Source: Synechococcus sp. RCC307 (lineage in GTDB: Bacteria; Cyanobacteriota; Cyanobacteriia; PCC-6307; Cyanobiaceae). Taken from it: 64,000 bases of DNA. The number at the start of each line of letters is the position of its first letter. Within the stretch, counting starts at the first letter, position 1. The stretch covers positions 367,105-431,104 of the forward strand of contig CT978603.1 of the NCBI GenBank assembly GCA_000063525.1. The letters run 5' to 3'. Of this stretch, positions 36,832 through 45,154 are shown in pieces. The position numbers and the translations under genes were made by a program. The notes below the pieces were generated by a model, which was not told the DNA's origin, did not search any database, and was given only the letters and a program-made list of their open reading frames with translations.

Positions 36832-37716
36832 ATGACTTGCCTCAGCGGCTCCGAGTTGCAGCTCTGGCGGCGTGAGCAATTGCTGGGCCAGCAGGAGCAA
36901 GCGGCCGCGCTGGATTGGTTGCTGGAGCTGGAAGCAGGTCTGCGGTGGCGGGAGCTTCAAGCCAGCTATCTCCACCCTGAAGCCCCTGTGCAGCTGGATT
37001 GTTCGCTACAGCGGCTGGAGCAGATCTGGCAGCAGCACTGCCAGCAGCAGGTGCCCTTGCAGCATCTGGTGGGGCGTTGTCCCTGGCGGGATTTTGAGCT
37101 GGAAGTCAGCCCAGCGGTGCTGATCCCCCGTCAGGAAACCGAGCTGTTGGTGGAGCTGGCGATGGGCTGTTTTGAAGCTTCCGACGCACCCCAGCGCTGG
37201 GCGGATCTCGGCACGGGCTCAGGTTGTCTGGCTGTGGCCTTGGCGCGGCATTGGCCCAGCAGCTGCGGCTGGGCTGTCGACTGCAGCCGCGAGGCCTTGG
37301 CTGTGGCCCGGCGCAACGCAGCAGCGCTTGGACTGCTTCAAAGCGCTGCGTTGCAGTGGTGTGAGGGGCTGTGGTGGCAGCCCTTGCAGCCTCTGGCGGG
37401 CCAGTTGGATCTGGTGGTGAGCAATCCTCCCTATATCCCCAGTGCCGTGGTGGATGGCCTGGAGCCTGTGGTGCGCGATCACGAGCCGCGCTTGGCGTTG
37501 GATGGAGGCAGCGATGGCTTGGATGCCTTGCGTTTGATCATCGAGGCAGCCCCGCAAATGCTGGCCCCGGGGGGATGGTTGGTGCTTGAGCACCATCACG
37601 ATCAAGCTGCTGCGGTGGCTGAGCTCTTGGGCGCTGCCGGCCTGCAGGAGCGCCGTCAGGAGAGGGATCTGGAGGGGCAAATGCGTTTTGCGGTGGTGCG
37701 CCGCTCCAACCCATGA
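36832..37716 (+). CDS. prmC: Release factor glutamine methyltransferase PrmC
   Basis: Methylates the GGQ glutamine of peptide release factors with SAM. 294 residues; N-terminal helical domain, then DLGTGSGCLAVALA (SAM loop) and VVSNPPYIP (catalytic NPPY). It starts five bases after the dprA stop and ends overlapping the next start as ATGA. Confidence 0.95.
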   Translation: MTCLSGSELQLWRREQLLGQQEQAAALDWLLELEAGLRWRELQASYLHPEAPVQLDCSLQRLEQIWQQHCQQQVPLQHLVGRCPWRDFELEVSPAVLIPRQETELLVELAMGCFEASDAPQRWADLGTGSGCLAVALARHWPSSCGWAVDCSREALAVARRNAAALGLLQSAALQWCEGLWWQPLQPLAGQLDLVVSNPPYIPSAVVDGLEPVVRDHEPRLALDGGSDGLDALRLIIEAAPQMLAPGGWLVLEHHHDQAAAVAELLGAAGLQERRQERDLEGQMRFAVVRRSNP

Positions 37717-38300
37717 CGGCGGAAGGGTTCCAGGTGCTGGCGCAGCGGTTGCAACAGGGGGAGCCGGCCCTGTTCCCCACCGACACCTTGCCGGCATTGG
37801 CCGCGATTCCATCTGCTGCCCAGGCGATCTGGCAGTTGAAGCAGCGACCTGCCGATAAGCCCTTGATCTTGATGGGGGCCTCTGTGGAGCAGCTGCTCCC
37901 TTGCTTGGGCCAAGAGCCCCCCGCTGGCTGGCAGCGCCTGGCCGAGCTGGGTTGGCCCGGGGCACTCACGCTGGTGCTACCGGCCTGCGGGCCGGTGGTG
38001 GAGGCCCTCAACCCAGAAGGCGGGTGCAGTCTTGGCTTGCGGGTGCCCGCCTGTGAGGCGGCCTTGCAATTGCTGCGCTGCAGTGGGCCGCTGGCCACTA
38101 GCAGTGCCAACCGCTCCGGTGAGCCCGCTTGCCGCACGGCAGCTGAGCTGGCGCACTGCTTCCCCGAGGTGATTCGCTTGGCGCCAGAGCCTTGGTTGCC
38201 AGGCTCTGGGCAGGCCAGCACCGTGGTGAGCTGGCAGAGCGATGGTTGGCGCGTCCTGCGTCAGGGACAGGTGGTTGTGCCTGAGATCCTTGGCCCCTAG
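37713..38300 (+). CDS. YrdC/Sua5-family threonylcarbamoyl-AMP synthase
   Basis: 195 residues with ALFPTDTLPALAAIP, KQRPADKPLILMG and SSANRSGEPA, the signature of the family that makes threonylcarbamoyl-AMP for tRNA t6A37. The usual KRxxxxP contact is KQRPADKP here. ATGA overlap with prmC (both act in translation). Lacks the extra C-terminal Sua5 domain, so it is a TsaC-length protein. Confidence 0.9.
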   Translation: MTAEGFQVLAQRLQQGEPALFPTDTLPALAAIPSAAQAIWQLKQRPADKPLILMGASVEQLLPCLGQEPPAGWQRLAELGWPGALTLVLPACGPVVEALNPEGGCSLGLRVPACEAALQLLRCSGPLATSSANRSGEPACRTAAELAHCFPEVIRLAPEPWLPGSGQASTVVSWQSDGWRVLRQGQVVVPEILGP

Positions 38301-38323
38301 GCCAGCTCCTTGGGGATCGCTGA

Positions 38324-39334
38324 TTAGGCCGGAAACAAATCCTCGTTGCGGTTGGCGATCGCCACCAGTGAAAGCATCACTGGGACCTCCACCAGCACGC
38401 CGACAACAGTGGCCAGGGCCGCTCCAGAGTTGAGGCCAAAGAGGCTGATGGCAACCGCTACCGCCAGCTCAAAAAAATTCGAGGCGCCGATCATGGCTCC
38501 CGGTGCCGCAATGCTGCGGGGTTGGTGCCACCGGAGCATCCACTGCGCCGCGATCCAGAAGATGAGATAGGTCTGCAGGATCAGTGGAATGGCAATGAGC
38601 ACAATCGCCAGGGGATTGCCAAGGATCGCCTGGGCTTGAACCATGAACAGCACCAGCACCGTTGCGATCAGCGACAGCATCGCCACGGGCTTCAATTGCA
38701 CTTCCAGGCGTTGAATTCGGGTTTCAGAGCGCAGGAGTAGTCGGGTTAGCCACCCTGCTGCCAGGGGCACCACCACAAACAAACCAACCGCGGTGAGCAT
38801 CGTGTCCCATGGCACCAGCACATCGCTGACGCCCAGCAGCCAGGTGGCGATGGGGGCGAATGCGAACACCATGATCAGGTCGTTGATCGCCACCTGCACC
38901 AGGGTGTAGTTGGGATCCCCATCGCTCAGACGGCTCCAGACGAAGACCATGGCGGTGCATGGGGCCACCCCAAGCAGGATCATGCCGGCGACGTACTCCT
39001 GGCCCATGGCGGCTGGGATCCAGGGGCCGAACAATCCGCGTATGAACAGCCAGGCCAGCGCTGTCATGGTCAGTGGCTTGATCAACCAATTCACCGCCAC
39101 GGTGACCAGCAGGCCGCGGGGTTGACGGCCGATGCCGCCGATGGCCGAAAAATCCACCGCCAACATCATCGGGAAAATCATTCCCCAGATCAGGAGTGCG
39201 ATCAGCAGGTTGATGCCTGAGAGCTGCAGAGCCGTGATGGTGCTAGCTGCTCCTGGCAGTAGCCAGCCCAGCAACACGCCAGCAACGATCGCCAGGCCAA
39301 TCCATAGGGAGAGGTAGCGCTCGAAAAGCCCCAT
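38324..39334 (-). CDS. acr3: Arsenite efflux permease ACR3
   Basis: Ten-helix BART-superfamily transporter of 336 residues that expels As(III) using the proton gradient. Recognised by [35 protein letters not shown], the conserved Cys in LLGVAPCTAMVFVWSRLSDG (essential in characterised ACR3) and MIGASNFFELAVAVAISLFG. It starts at the TGATG overlap with arsJ; the frame stays open far upstream, but that part is out-of-frame arsJ. Last gene of the GAPDH-arsJ-acr3 operon. Confidence 0.95.
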   Translation of the reverse strand: MGLFERYLSLWIGLAIVAGVLLGWLLPGAASTITALQLSGINLLIALLIWGMIFPMMLAVDFSAIGGIGRQPRGLLVTVAVNWLIKPLTMTALAWLFIRGLFGPWIPAAMGQEYVAGMILLGVAPCTAMVFVWSRLSDGDPNYTLVQVAINDLIMVFAFAPIATWLLGVSDVLVPWDTMLTAVGLFVVVPLAAGWLTRLLLRSETRIQRLEVQLKPVAMLSLIATVLVLFMVQAQAILGNPLAIVLIAIPLILQTYLIFWIAAQWMLRWHQPRSIAAPGAMIGASNFFELAVAVAISLFGLNSGAALATVVGVLVEVPVMLSLVAIANRNEDLFPA

Positions 39335-40593
39335 CAATTGGCCTGTGAGAGTCGCGGCACGGGGGGCAGCCGCAGGCTGCTCAACCACGAGAGCAGCACC
39401 AGCAGTGATGACACCCAAAGGCAGGCCTGCATGCCGCCACTCGCGGTGCGCCCCAGCATGAACACCGCTCCGGAGAGCAGCGTGCCCACCAAGCGGCCAG
39501 CCGCGTTGGCCATGTAATAGAAGCCGACGTTGAGGCTGACGCTCTCGGCATCGGTGTAGGCCAGCACCATGTAGGAGTGGATCGAAGAATTCATCGCAAA
39601 CACCACGCCAAAGGCGGCCAGGCCAGCGGTGATCGCCAGGCCTGGATCGCTGTTGCGCCAGAGCGCAATCGCAATCAGGGCGGGAATGGCACTCAGTGCG
39701 GCACTCCAGAACTGCACCGCACTGGCGCCTGGTGTGGTGCTTTGGCCCCAGAGCCGCCGCAGGCTGGGCGCTCCCCCTTGCACAAAGCCGTAGCCGATCA
39801 CCCAGAGGCCGAGGAATCCGCCGATCTCCCAAAAGCTCCAGCCCAGGGACGCTTCTAAAAACACCGGCAATGCCACCACAAACCAAACATCCCGGGCGCC
39901 AAACAGAAAGAACCGCGCCAGCGATAGGACGTTGATGCCCTTGGATTTGGAGAACAGTGCGCTGAAGCCTGGCTTCTGCTTCATGCGGCCGATCTCGCCA
40001 GGCAACACCAGGGTGAGCGCGAAGGCCAATGCCAAGCCTGCAGCCATCAGGCCCACGGCTGAGTTGAAGCCAACCGCTGTCAGCAGCACACCGCCGAGAA
40101 AGAAGCCCACCCCTTTGAGCGCATTTTTCGAGCCAGTGAGGATGGCGACCCACTTGAACAGTTGCTTTTGCCCCTGCTGCTCGTCATCTGGGGTTTCGGG
40201 CACCACGGTTTTGATGGCGCTCTTGGCGCTCATCTTGTTGAGGTCTTTGGCGATGCCGCTGATTGCCTGGGCGGCCATCACATAAATCACGCTGAGCAGC
40301 TTCGGCCAGCTGGCAGCCACGGGAATCAGCATCACCAGCGCCAGGATCTGCAGCAGCGTGCCGGCCCAGAGGGTCAGCCTGAGGCCATAACGCGCGCCGA
40401 TCCAGCCGCCATAGAGGTTGGTGAGAACACCAAAGAACTCATAAAAAAGGAAGAGGAAGGCAATCTCAAGCGTGCTGTAGCCGAGCTGGTGGAAGTGGAA
40501 CACCACCAGCATGCGCAGGGCGCCATCGGTGAGGGTGAAGGCCCAGTAGTTGGCGGTAACGATGCCGTATTGCTGCAGCGGAGAGAGCTTCAT
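39334..40593 (-). CDS. arsJ: Organoarsenical efflux MFS transporter ArsJ
   Basis: Twelve-helix MFS transporter of 419 residues. It begins [20 protein letters not shown] and contains [14 protein letters not shown] (MFS loop 2-3) and [17 protein letters not shown], typical of ArsJ. ArsJ exports 1-arseno-3-phosphoglycerate, formed by the neighbouring GAPDH, which then decays to arsenate outside the cell. ATGA overlap with the GAPDH stop (start 40593) and TGATG overlap with acr3 mean strict coupling. Confidence 0.93.
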   Translation of the reverse strand: MKLSPLQQYGIVTANYWAFTLTDGALRMLVVFHFHQLGYSTLEIAFLFLFYEFFGVLTNLYGGWIGARYGLRLTLWAGTLLQILALVMLIPVAASWPKLLSVIYVMAAQAISGIAKDLNKMSAKSAIKTVVPETPDDEQQGQKQLFKWVAILTGSKNALKGVGFFLGGVLLTAVGFNSAVGLMAAGLALAFALTLVLPGEIGRMKQKPGFSALFSKSKGINVLSLARFFLFGARDVWFVVALPVFLEASLGWSFWEIGGFLGLWVIGYGFVQGGAPSLRRLWGQSTTPGASAVQFWSAALSAIPALIAIALWRNSDPGLAITAGLAAFGVVFAMNSSIHSYMVLAYTDAESVSLNVGFYYMANAAGRLVGTLLSGAVFMLGRTASGGMQACLWVSSLLVLLSWLSSLRLPPVPRLSQAN

Positions 40594-41612
40594 GGCTCCA
40601 GCGCCACCACATGGCAAGCCAGATCAGCCATGCGGCAGCTGTAACCCCATTCGTTGTCGTACCAGGCAAACACCTTCAGCTGGTTGCCATCCACCACCAT
40701 CGTTGAGGGCGCATCGATGATCGAGCTGCGGTTGTCGTTGGTGTAGTCACACGACACCAAGGGTCGCTCCTCGTAGCCAAGGATTCCCTGCAGAGGGCCA
40801 TCGGCAGCGGCTTTGAAGGCTGCATTCACCTGCTCGGCGGTGACGTCTTGCTTGAGTTCAAACACCGCATCGGTGAGCGATCCATTCAGCAACGGCACCC
40901 GAACGGCATGGCCATTGAGCTTGCCTTGCAGCTCCGGGAAAATCATGGCGATGGCCTTGGCTGATCCCGTGGTGGTGGGAATCAAGGAGTTCAAGCCAGA
41001 GCGAGCCCGCCGCAAATCACTCTTGAAGGCATCGATCGGCACCTGGGTGTTGGTGATGTCGTGAATGGTGGTGATCAGCCCGTGCTCAATGCCGAAGGTT
41101 TCATGCACCACCTTCACCACAGGGGCCAAGCAATTGGTGGTGCACGAGGCTGCTGTGACTAGGCGGTGCTGGCTTGGCTCGTAGAGCTGATGGTTGATGC
41201 CATAAACGATGTTGAGAGCTTCAGCGCCGGCGATCTGGCCTTTGACCGGGCAGGCCACGATCACGCGGCGAACCTTGGTTTGATCGAAGTAAGGCTGAAG
41301 GGTTTCGGGGGTTTTGATCTTGCCGGTGCACTCCAGCACCACCTCCACCCCGGCTTGATCCCACGGAACAGCTGTTGGATCGCTGTGCTGGGAATAGCTG
41401 ATGGTGTGGCCATCGATTTGAAAGCCGCTGCCTGTGGCGTGTGCTTCTTGGCTCCAGCGGCCGTGAACTGAATCAAACGTCAGCAGGTGGGCGGCGGTGA
41501 CAGCGTCACCGGCGTTGTCATTGACGTGCACCAGTTCAATGCCGGGACGACCCCACAGGGCACGAAAAACCAGGCGACCGATTCGCCCGAAGCCATTTAC
41601 ACCTATTTTCAT
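40590..41612 (-). CDS. ArsJ-associated glyceraldehyde-3-phosphate dehydrogenase
   Basis: 340-residue GAPDH with NAD site [18 protein letters not shown] and catalytic Cys in [15 protein letters not shown], plus His in [13 protein letters not shown]. Because it is fused by an ATGA overlap to arsJ in an ars operon, it is assigned to arsenate detoxification: it makes 1-arseno-3-phosphoglycerate from arsenate and glyceraldehyde-3-phosphate. It is probably not the Calvin-cycle enzyme, which should be encoded elsewhere. Divergent from arsR over 46 bases. Confidence 0.92.
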   Translation of the reverse strand: MKIGVNGFGRIGRLVFRALWGRPGIELVHVNDNAGDAVTAAHLLTFDSVHGRWSQEAHATGSGFQIDGHTISYSQHSDPTAVPWDQAGVEVVLECTGKIKTPETLQPYFDQTKVRRVIVACPVKGQIAGAEALNIVYGINHQLYEPSQHRLVTAASCTTNCLAPVVKVVHETFGIEHGLITTIHDITNTQVPIDAFKSDLRRARSGLNSLIPTTTGSAKAIAMIFPELQGKLNGHAVRVPLLNGSLTDAVFELKQDVTAEQVNAAFKAAADGPLQGILGYEERPLVSCDYTNDNRSSIIDAPSTMVVDGNQLKVFAWYDNEWGYSCRMADLACHVVALEP

Positions 41613-41644
41613 TGGTTAGGCCCCGCGCTTTGCCCCCAAGATAG

Positions 41645-41660
41645 ATCAACGAAATTTGAT
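41645..41660. promoter_or_regulatory. Putative ArsR operator
   Basis: ATCAA-N6-TTGAT, an exact inverted repeat of the form described for ArsR-family operators. It covers the arsR start codon (ATG 41659-41661) and lies in the 46-base divergent gap, so binding would block arsR translation start and both promoters. Confidence 0.6.
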
Positions 41661-41982
41661 GGATTCACTGCTGGCGACTGATCTCAAGGCTGATTCTGCA
41701 AGGACGTTGCTGAAAGCCTTGGCTGATCCGTTGCGGCTGCGAATCATTGAAACCTTGGCCGAGGGTGAGCGCTGCGTTTGTGACCTCACCACCGATCTCG
41801 AGTTGGCGCAATCCAAGCTCTCGTTCCATTTGCGGGTGCTCAAAGACGCCGGTTTGCTGAGCCAGCGGCTGAGTGGCCGTTGGGTCTACTACCGCTTGGA
41901 ACCTGGCGCGATCGAAGAGTTGCGCTCCTGGTTGGGGGCTGTGCAGCAGTGCTGTGAGAAGACAGCCCCCCCCTGTTGTTAA
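41659..41982 (+). CDS. arsR: ArsR arsenic-responsive repressor
   Basis: 107-residue winged-helix SmtB/ArsR regulator. The alpha-3 metalloid site ERCVCDL gives Cys39 and Cys41; the C-terminus has two further pairs, Cys98-Cys99 and Cys106-Cys107, as in the alternative C-terminal As(III) site of some ArsR proteins. DNA-recognition helix is LAQSKLSFHLRVLKDAGL. A TTG one codon upstream is also in frame. Divergent from the GAPDH-arsJ-acr3 operon it is expected to control. Confidence 0.95.
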   Translation: MDSLLATDLKADSARTLLKALADPLRLRIIETLAEGERCVCDLTTDLELAQSKLSFHLRVLKDAGLLSQRLSGRWVYYRLEPGAIEELRSWLGAVQQCCEKTAPPCC

Positions 41983-42021
41983 GCCTGAATCTCGTTACGT
42001 TGCAGGTGTTGCGCCATTGCC

Positions 42022-42216
42022 ATGGGCGGTCTGGTCCTGTTTGTGATCGCTTTGATGGCGCTGTTTGAGTGGGCCTTAGAGCCGTTGATGATCAGCTTGC
42101 AGCGGTTGTTCACCCTGCGGGAGCTGATCTGGATCCCGTTGATGTTGTTGGTGGCGTTGCTGCTCAGTCCCAATGGGGATCCTCACAAAGCCATCACAAA
42201 GGGGAAGACTCCCTGA
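42022..42216 (+). CDS. Small membrane protein of unknown function
   Basis: 64 residues with two hydrophobic segments (about 3-20, GLVLFVIALMALFEWALE, and 35-49, IWIPLMLLVALLLS) and a basic tail. ATG 42022. It lies between arsR and a sigma factor on the same strand. No family recognised. Confidence 0.6.
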   Translation: MGGLVLFVIALMALFEWALEPLMISLQRLFTLRELIWIPLMLLVALLLSPNGDPHKAITKGKTP

Positions 42217-42285
42217 ACCCTTGGCCTAGAGCCCTTGCTGCTCTGCGCTGCCGCCGGTATCGATGAGGCGCGCAGACCTGCTGCT

Positions 42286-43128
42286 ATGGCGGAACCGGTT
42301 CGTGCCTATCTCGAGCAGATTGGTCGTTATGCCCTGCTGCGGCCTGAGCAGGAGGTGGAGCTGGCACGCTTGGTGCAGCGGGCGCAGCAGCTTGAGCAGC
42401 AACTCCAACTAAGCCCCACAGAGCAACGGGAACTGCGGCGCGGCCGCCGGGCTCGAGAACGCATGATCCAAGCCAACCTGCGCTTGGTGGTGACCGTTGC
42501 CAAGACCTACCAAGGGCGAGGTTTGGATTTGATGGACTTGGTGCAAGAAGGCTCGCTCGGATTGATCCGAGCGGTGGAGAAGTTCGACCCCACCCTGGGT
42601 TACCGCTTCAGTACGTACGCCTGGAATTGGATCCGGCAGGCCATCAGCCGGGGCTTGGAAACCAAAGGCCGCACGCTGCGTTTGCCCATCCATGTCACCC
42701 AGCAGCTCAGGGCATTGCGTCGGGCCCATGAACGCCTCTGGCAACAGGGGCTCAGTACCGATCTCGTTGCGGTGGCAGCGGAAGCTGGCGTTGATCTCAA
42801 GGCCGCCAGCCTGGCGTTGCGGATGGCGCCGGGAACCCTGTCGCTCGACACGCCGGCGGCCGGTAGTGAGAGCGATCTGCTGCAGCTGTTGCCATCAGCG
42901 GAGCCTTCGCCTTTGGATGAGGCTGAGCGCCACGACGGTTGGGAGCGTATGGGCAGGCAACTTCGCCATTTGCCCGAACGTGATCAACAGGTGTTGCAGT
43001 GGCGCTACCTCACGCCCGAGCGCCAGAAGCTGAGTGTTGTCGGTGAGCAGTTGGGCTGCAGCCGCGAGCGGGCTAGGCAGATTGAACAGCGCGCCTTGCT
43101 GCGGCTGCGGCTGCGCATGGCGAGTTGA
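42286..43128 (+). CDS. RNA polymerase sigma-70 family factor (group 2/3)
   Basis: 280 residues starting MAEPVRAYLEQIGRYALLRP (region 1.2). Region 2 is LRLVVTVAKTYQGRGLDLMDLVQEGSLGLIRAVEKFDPTLGYRFSTYAWNWIRQAI, region 3 follows RTLRLPIHVTQQL and region 4 ends VVGEQLGCSRERARQIEQRALLRLR. It lacks the long region 1.1 of the principal factor. Target promoters are unknown; a frame open upstream of the ATG adds nothing conserved. Confidence 0.92.
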   Translation: MAEPVRAYLEQIGRYALLRPEQEVELARLVQRAQQLEQQLQLSPTEQRELRRGRRARERMIQANLRLVVTVAKTYQGRGLDLMDLVQEGSLGLIRAVEKFDPTLGYRFSTYAWNWIRQAISRGLETKGRTLRLPIHVTQQLRALRRAHERLWQQGLSTDLVAVAAEAGVDLKAASLALRMAPGTLSLDTPAAGSESDLLQLLPSAEPSPLDEAERHDGWERMGRQLRHLPERDQQVLQWRYLTPERQKLSVVGEQLGCSRERARQIEQRALLRLRLRMAS

Positions 43129-43188
43129 TCGTGGTGAACATCACATTCCAAGAAACTTTGATACGACAGAGCTAGGTGAATTAAGTCT

Positions 43189-43350
43189 TTGTTGGTTCGC
43201 ACAACTCACGGCAGCATCAGTGTGGTTGGTGGCTATGGCTGGGTGAATGTGGTTCCGGAACGTCCCAGCCGCTTTGAGTCACGCCGTCCGTTGCATTGGG
43301 CTGGTTGGGTTTGGGACGTGATCTCCCAACGCTCCCTGACACCATCCTGA
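43189..43350 (+). CDS. Possible 53-residue protein, weakly supported
   Basis: From a TTG at 43189 (or GTG at 43222) a frame runs 53 codons to TGA: LLVRTTHGSISVVGGYGWVN, then VVPERPSRFESRRPLHWAG and WVWDVISQRS. It fills most of the 280-base gap between the sigma factor and the SepF-like gene. There is no ATG and no clear ribosome site, so it may be a decayed gene or chance. The same DNA holds a hairpin (see next). Confidence 0.25.
   Translation: MLVRTTHGSISVVGGYGWVNVVPERPSRFESRRPLHWAGWVWDVISQRSLTPS
43237..43270 (+). promoter_or_regulatory. Inverted repeat upstream of the sepF-like gene
   Basis: GGCTGGG (43237-43243) pairs with CCCAGCC (43264-43270); the loop contains the palindrome GTTCCGGAAC (43252-43261). 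It lies 140 bases upstream of the SepF-like start and may be RNA structure or a protein site. No T-run follows. Confidence 0.35.
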
Positions 43351-43408
43351 ATTCCTGAATCTTTCAGCGTTCCATGCGGCAGCTGTTGAAACTCAGCAGA
43401 CTGCTTCC

Positions 43409-43687
43409 ATGTTTGCTAGCCAATACTCCCCGCTCGAAATCGTTCTCCTCAAGCCTGAGCGGATTGAGGAGATGGAGCAGGCTGTGCAATGGCTGCAGCG
43501 CCACTCAACGGTTGTTGTCGACATGGCCTTGCTGGATGACAGCAACGCCCAGCGTTTTATTGACTTCCTCTCTGGCGCTGTTTGGTCGCTGGATGGTTCG
43601 ATCCAGCGGGTGAGTGATGAGGTGATCGTGGCGGCGCCCATGGCGATCCGTCTCACCTCAGGTTCAGAGGCAGAGACCGAAATCTGA
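43409..43687 (+). CDS. SepF-like cell-division protein, short form
   Basis: 92-residue protein made almost only of the SepF (DUF552) fold: EIVLLKPERIEEMEQAVQWLQRHSTVVVDMALLDDSNAQRFIDFLSGAVWSLDGSIQRVSDEVIVAAP. SepF bundles FtsZ filaments and anchors them to the membrane with an N-terminal amphipathic helix; here that helix and the linker are absent. The in-frame stop upstream leaves no room for a longer N-terminus from ATG or GTG. Convergent overlap of 24 bases with the next gene. Could be a regulator or partner of a full-length SepF encoded elsewhere. Confidence 0.8.
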   Translation: MFASQYSPLEIVLLKPERIEEMEQAVQWLQRHSTVVVDMALLDDSNAQRFIDFLSGAVWSLDGSIQRVSDEVIVAAPMAIRLTSGSEAETEI

Positions 43688-43966
43688 TCCCACCCAGCAA
43701 CTCTTGCCAACTTTGCGAGCTTCGCCCCAGAGCGTTTCATCGCCTTGGCTGTTTAGTCCGCGCACATGCACCTGGCGGCGCCCTTTGGGGCTGACCTCAA
43801 TGGTTTGGTCTTCCCCGGTGAGCTCGTTTGGAGCCGTCAGCGAGGTTGTTCCTTGCTGCTTTCGGACATCACATAGGCCGCTGTAGCTCAGGGCTTCTCG
43901 CACACTCCAGATCCTGCAGGGTTGTTGCAGTTGAGCCCAAAACACTGGCAGCAGCAGCAGAGGCAT
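43664..43966 (-). CDS. Secreted hypothetical protein
   Basis: 100 residues with an N-terminal hydrophobic signal-like segment (MPLLLLPVFWAQ). The rest contains Cys in CRIWSVRE, GLCDVRK, SCWVGS and GLCL and a basic patch GRRQVHVRG. Start ATG overlaps the stop of the DUF3887 gene by one base (TGATG), so the two are coupled. No family recognised. Confidence 0.6.
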   Translation of the reverse strand: MPLLLLPVFWAQLQQPCRIWSVREALSYSGLCDVRKQQGTTSLTAPNELTGEDQTIEVSPKGRRQVHVRGLNSQGDETLWGEARKVGKSCWVGSDFGLCL

Positions 43967-44685
43967 CAACGCACGGCTCCATCGATTGGGAAATCAAGTC
44001 CGGTGATCTGCCCAGCCGGGTTGAGGATCACAAAGATGTTGTCGGTGGTGCGGTTGAAGCGCATGGTGACGAGCACCAGGGAGCCGTTGCTCCCATGCTC
44101 AGCTTCCATCACCTTCTCGATCGCCTGGAAATTCCCGGTGGTCTGCTGCAGCCTCAGCCACTTGTTCTGCAGCTTTTGAGGGCTGATCTCTTTTTGCAGG
44201 TCGAGGGCTAGGAGGCTGCGGGCGCTGATGAATTGGCCATCGCTCACCGCATCGATGAAGGCCCGCGCCACCTTGGTGGAGTCTTTGTCTGAGACGTTGA
44301 ACAGCTGGGCGACGAGGCGACCTTGGGGGTTGATTACCAAGGTGGCTTCACGGCTGCCATTTTCGCTTTGAAGTAACACCTCAACGGAGCTGTTGCCGCT
44401 GAGGCCAGTGCGCACCGACTGAATGGTCCAGCTCTCGAGCTGAGGCAATTGATCGAGGGTGCCTTGCACCATTGATGGGCTGCTGGTGGTTTGCAGAGCC
44501 TTGCTGAATTGGGAGTAGCGCAGAGCGCCGTCACGTTGACGCACTGCTTCGAGAATTTGATCAGCTGCTTGCTGGGCGGCTGCTTCGCTCAGGGGGCGCG
44601 CCACGCGGCTGCTCTGGGCAGCTGCGGGGAGGGTGAAGGGTGTGATGGCGGTGCAAGCCAGCAGGGCGGCCGCTGCTTTGGCCAT
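43966..44685 (-). CDS. Exported DUF3887 protein, two repeats
   Basis: 239 residues with a signal peptide (MAKAAAALLACTAITPFTLP, cleavage after AAA/Q). The mature part has two DUF3887-like halves (about residues 25-115 and 120-235), each ending in a strand pattern (EATLVINPQGRLVAQL; NIFVILNPAGQITGLDF). The ATG 44685 is chosen; a GTG at 44703 would add MLKRSA before it, giving a slightly longer signal. Function unknown; the domain resemblance is from memory of cyanobacterial families. Confidence 0.7.
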   Translation of the reverse strand: MAKAAAALLACTAITPFTLPAAAQSSRVARPLSEAAAQQAADQILEAVRQRDGALRYSQFSKALQTTSSPSMVQGTLDQLPQLESWTIQSVRTGLSGNSSVEVLLQSENGSREATLVINPQGRLVAQLFNVSDKDSTKVARAFIDAVSDGQFISARSLLALDLQKEISPQKLQNKWLRLQQTTGNFQAIEKVMEAEHGSNGSLVLVTMRFNRTTDNIFVILNPAGQITGLDFPIDGAVR

Positions 44686-44778
44686 TGCAGAACGCTTCAA
44701 CACAGGCAGGCCCAATCCAAAATCGGAGCCATTGTGGCCCAATCAGAGAAAAAAGAATCCCACGGGTGGACGGCCTTA

Positions 44779-44850
44779 AGCCGGCTAACGGATTTGAACC
44801 GATGGCCTTCGCTTTACAAAAGCGCTGCTCTACCGCTGAGCTAAGCCGGC
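44779..44850 (-). tRNA. tRNA-Thr (TGT)
   Basis: 72-nt cloverleaf on the minus strand: acceptor GCCGGCT / AGCCGGC, D-arm GCTC...GAGC, anticodon loop TTTGTAA giving TGT, T-arm ATCGG-TTCAAAT-CCGTT, discriminator T. The first anticodon-stem pair is a G-A mismatch. CCA is not encoded. It lies between the DUF3887 gene and minE. Confidence 0.93.
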
Positions 44851-44857
44851 TGAAGCC

Positions 44858-45151
44858 TCACTGTACTGCTGGCACCTGGGGCAGAACGTCGTCGCGGACG
44901 CGGCGAATGGGCAGGTTGGCGACCAGGGCGGTCGCCCGCTCCTCGGTTTCCAGGCTGACGTCTCCCCCCTCGAGGTCGAGCTCCACGTAGCGGTTCACCA
45001 CTTCGAGAATTTCGCGGCGCATCTGCTCCATTAAGTCAGGATTCAGATCGCTGCGGTCGTGGGCCAACACCAGCTGCAGCCGGTGCTTGGCGGTGGTGGC
45101 ACTGGCCTGCTGACGACCCAGCAGGCGATCAATCATCTCGCGCAGGGTCAT
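44858..45151 (-). CDS. minE: Cell division topological factor MinE
   Basis: 97 residues; [20 protein letters not shown] is the amphipathic, MinD-stimulating N-terminus and the C-terminal part ([33 protein letters not shown]) is the topological domain. It lies three bases after the minD stop and eight bases from the tRNA-Thr. Confidence 0.96.
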   Translation of the reverse strand: MTLREMIDRLLGRQQASATTAKHRLQLVLAHDRSDLNPDLMEQMRREILEVVNRYVELDLEGGDVSLETEERATALVANLPIRRVRDDVLPQVPAVQ

Positions 45152-45154
45152 GGC

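Noticed and set aside
38324-40153. A 609-residue frame that would fuse an unknown 273-residue region to ACR3
   Set aside because: The N-terminal part is out-of-frame arsJ sequence; ACR3 begins at 39334 with the normal [11 protein letters not shown] start and the TGATG coupling.
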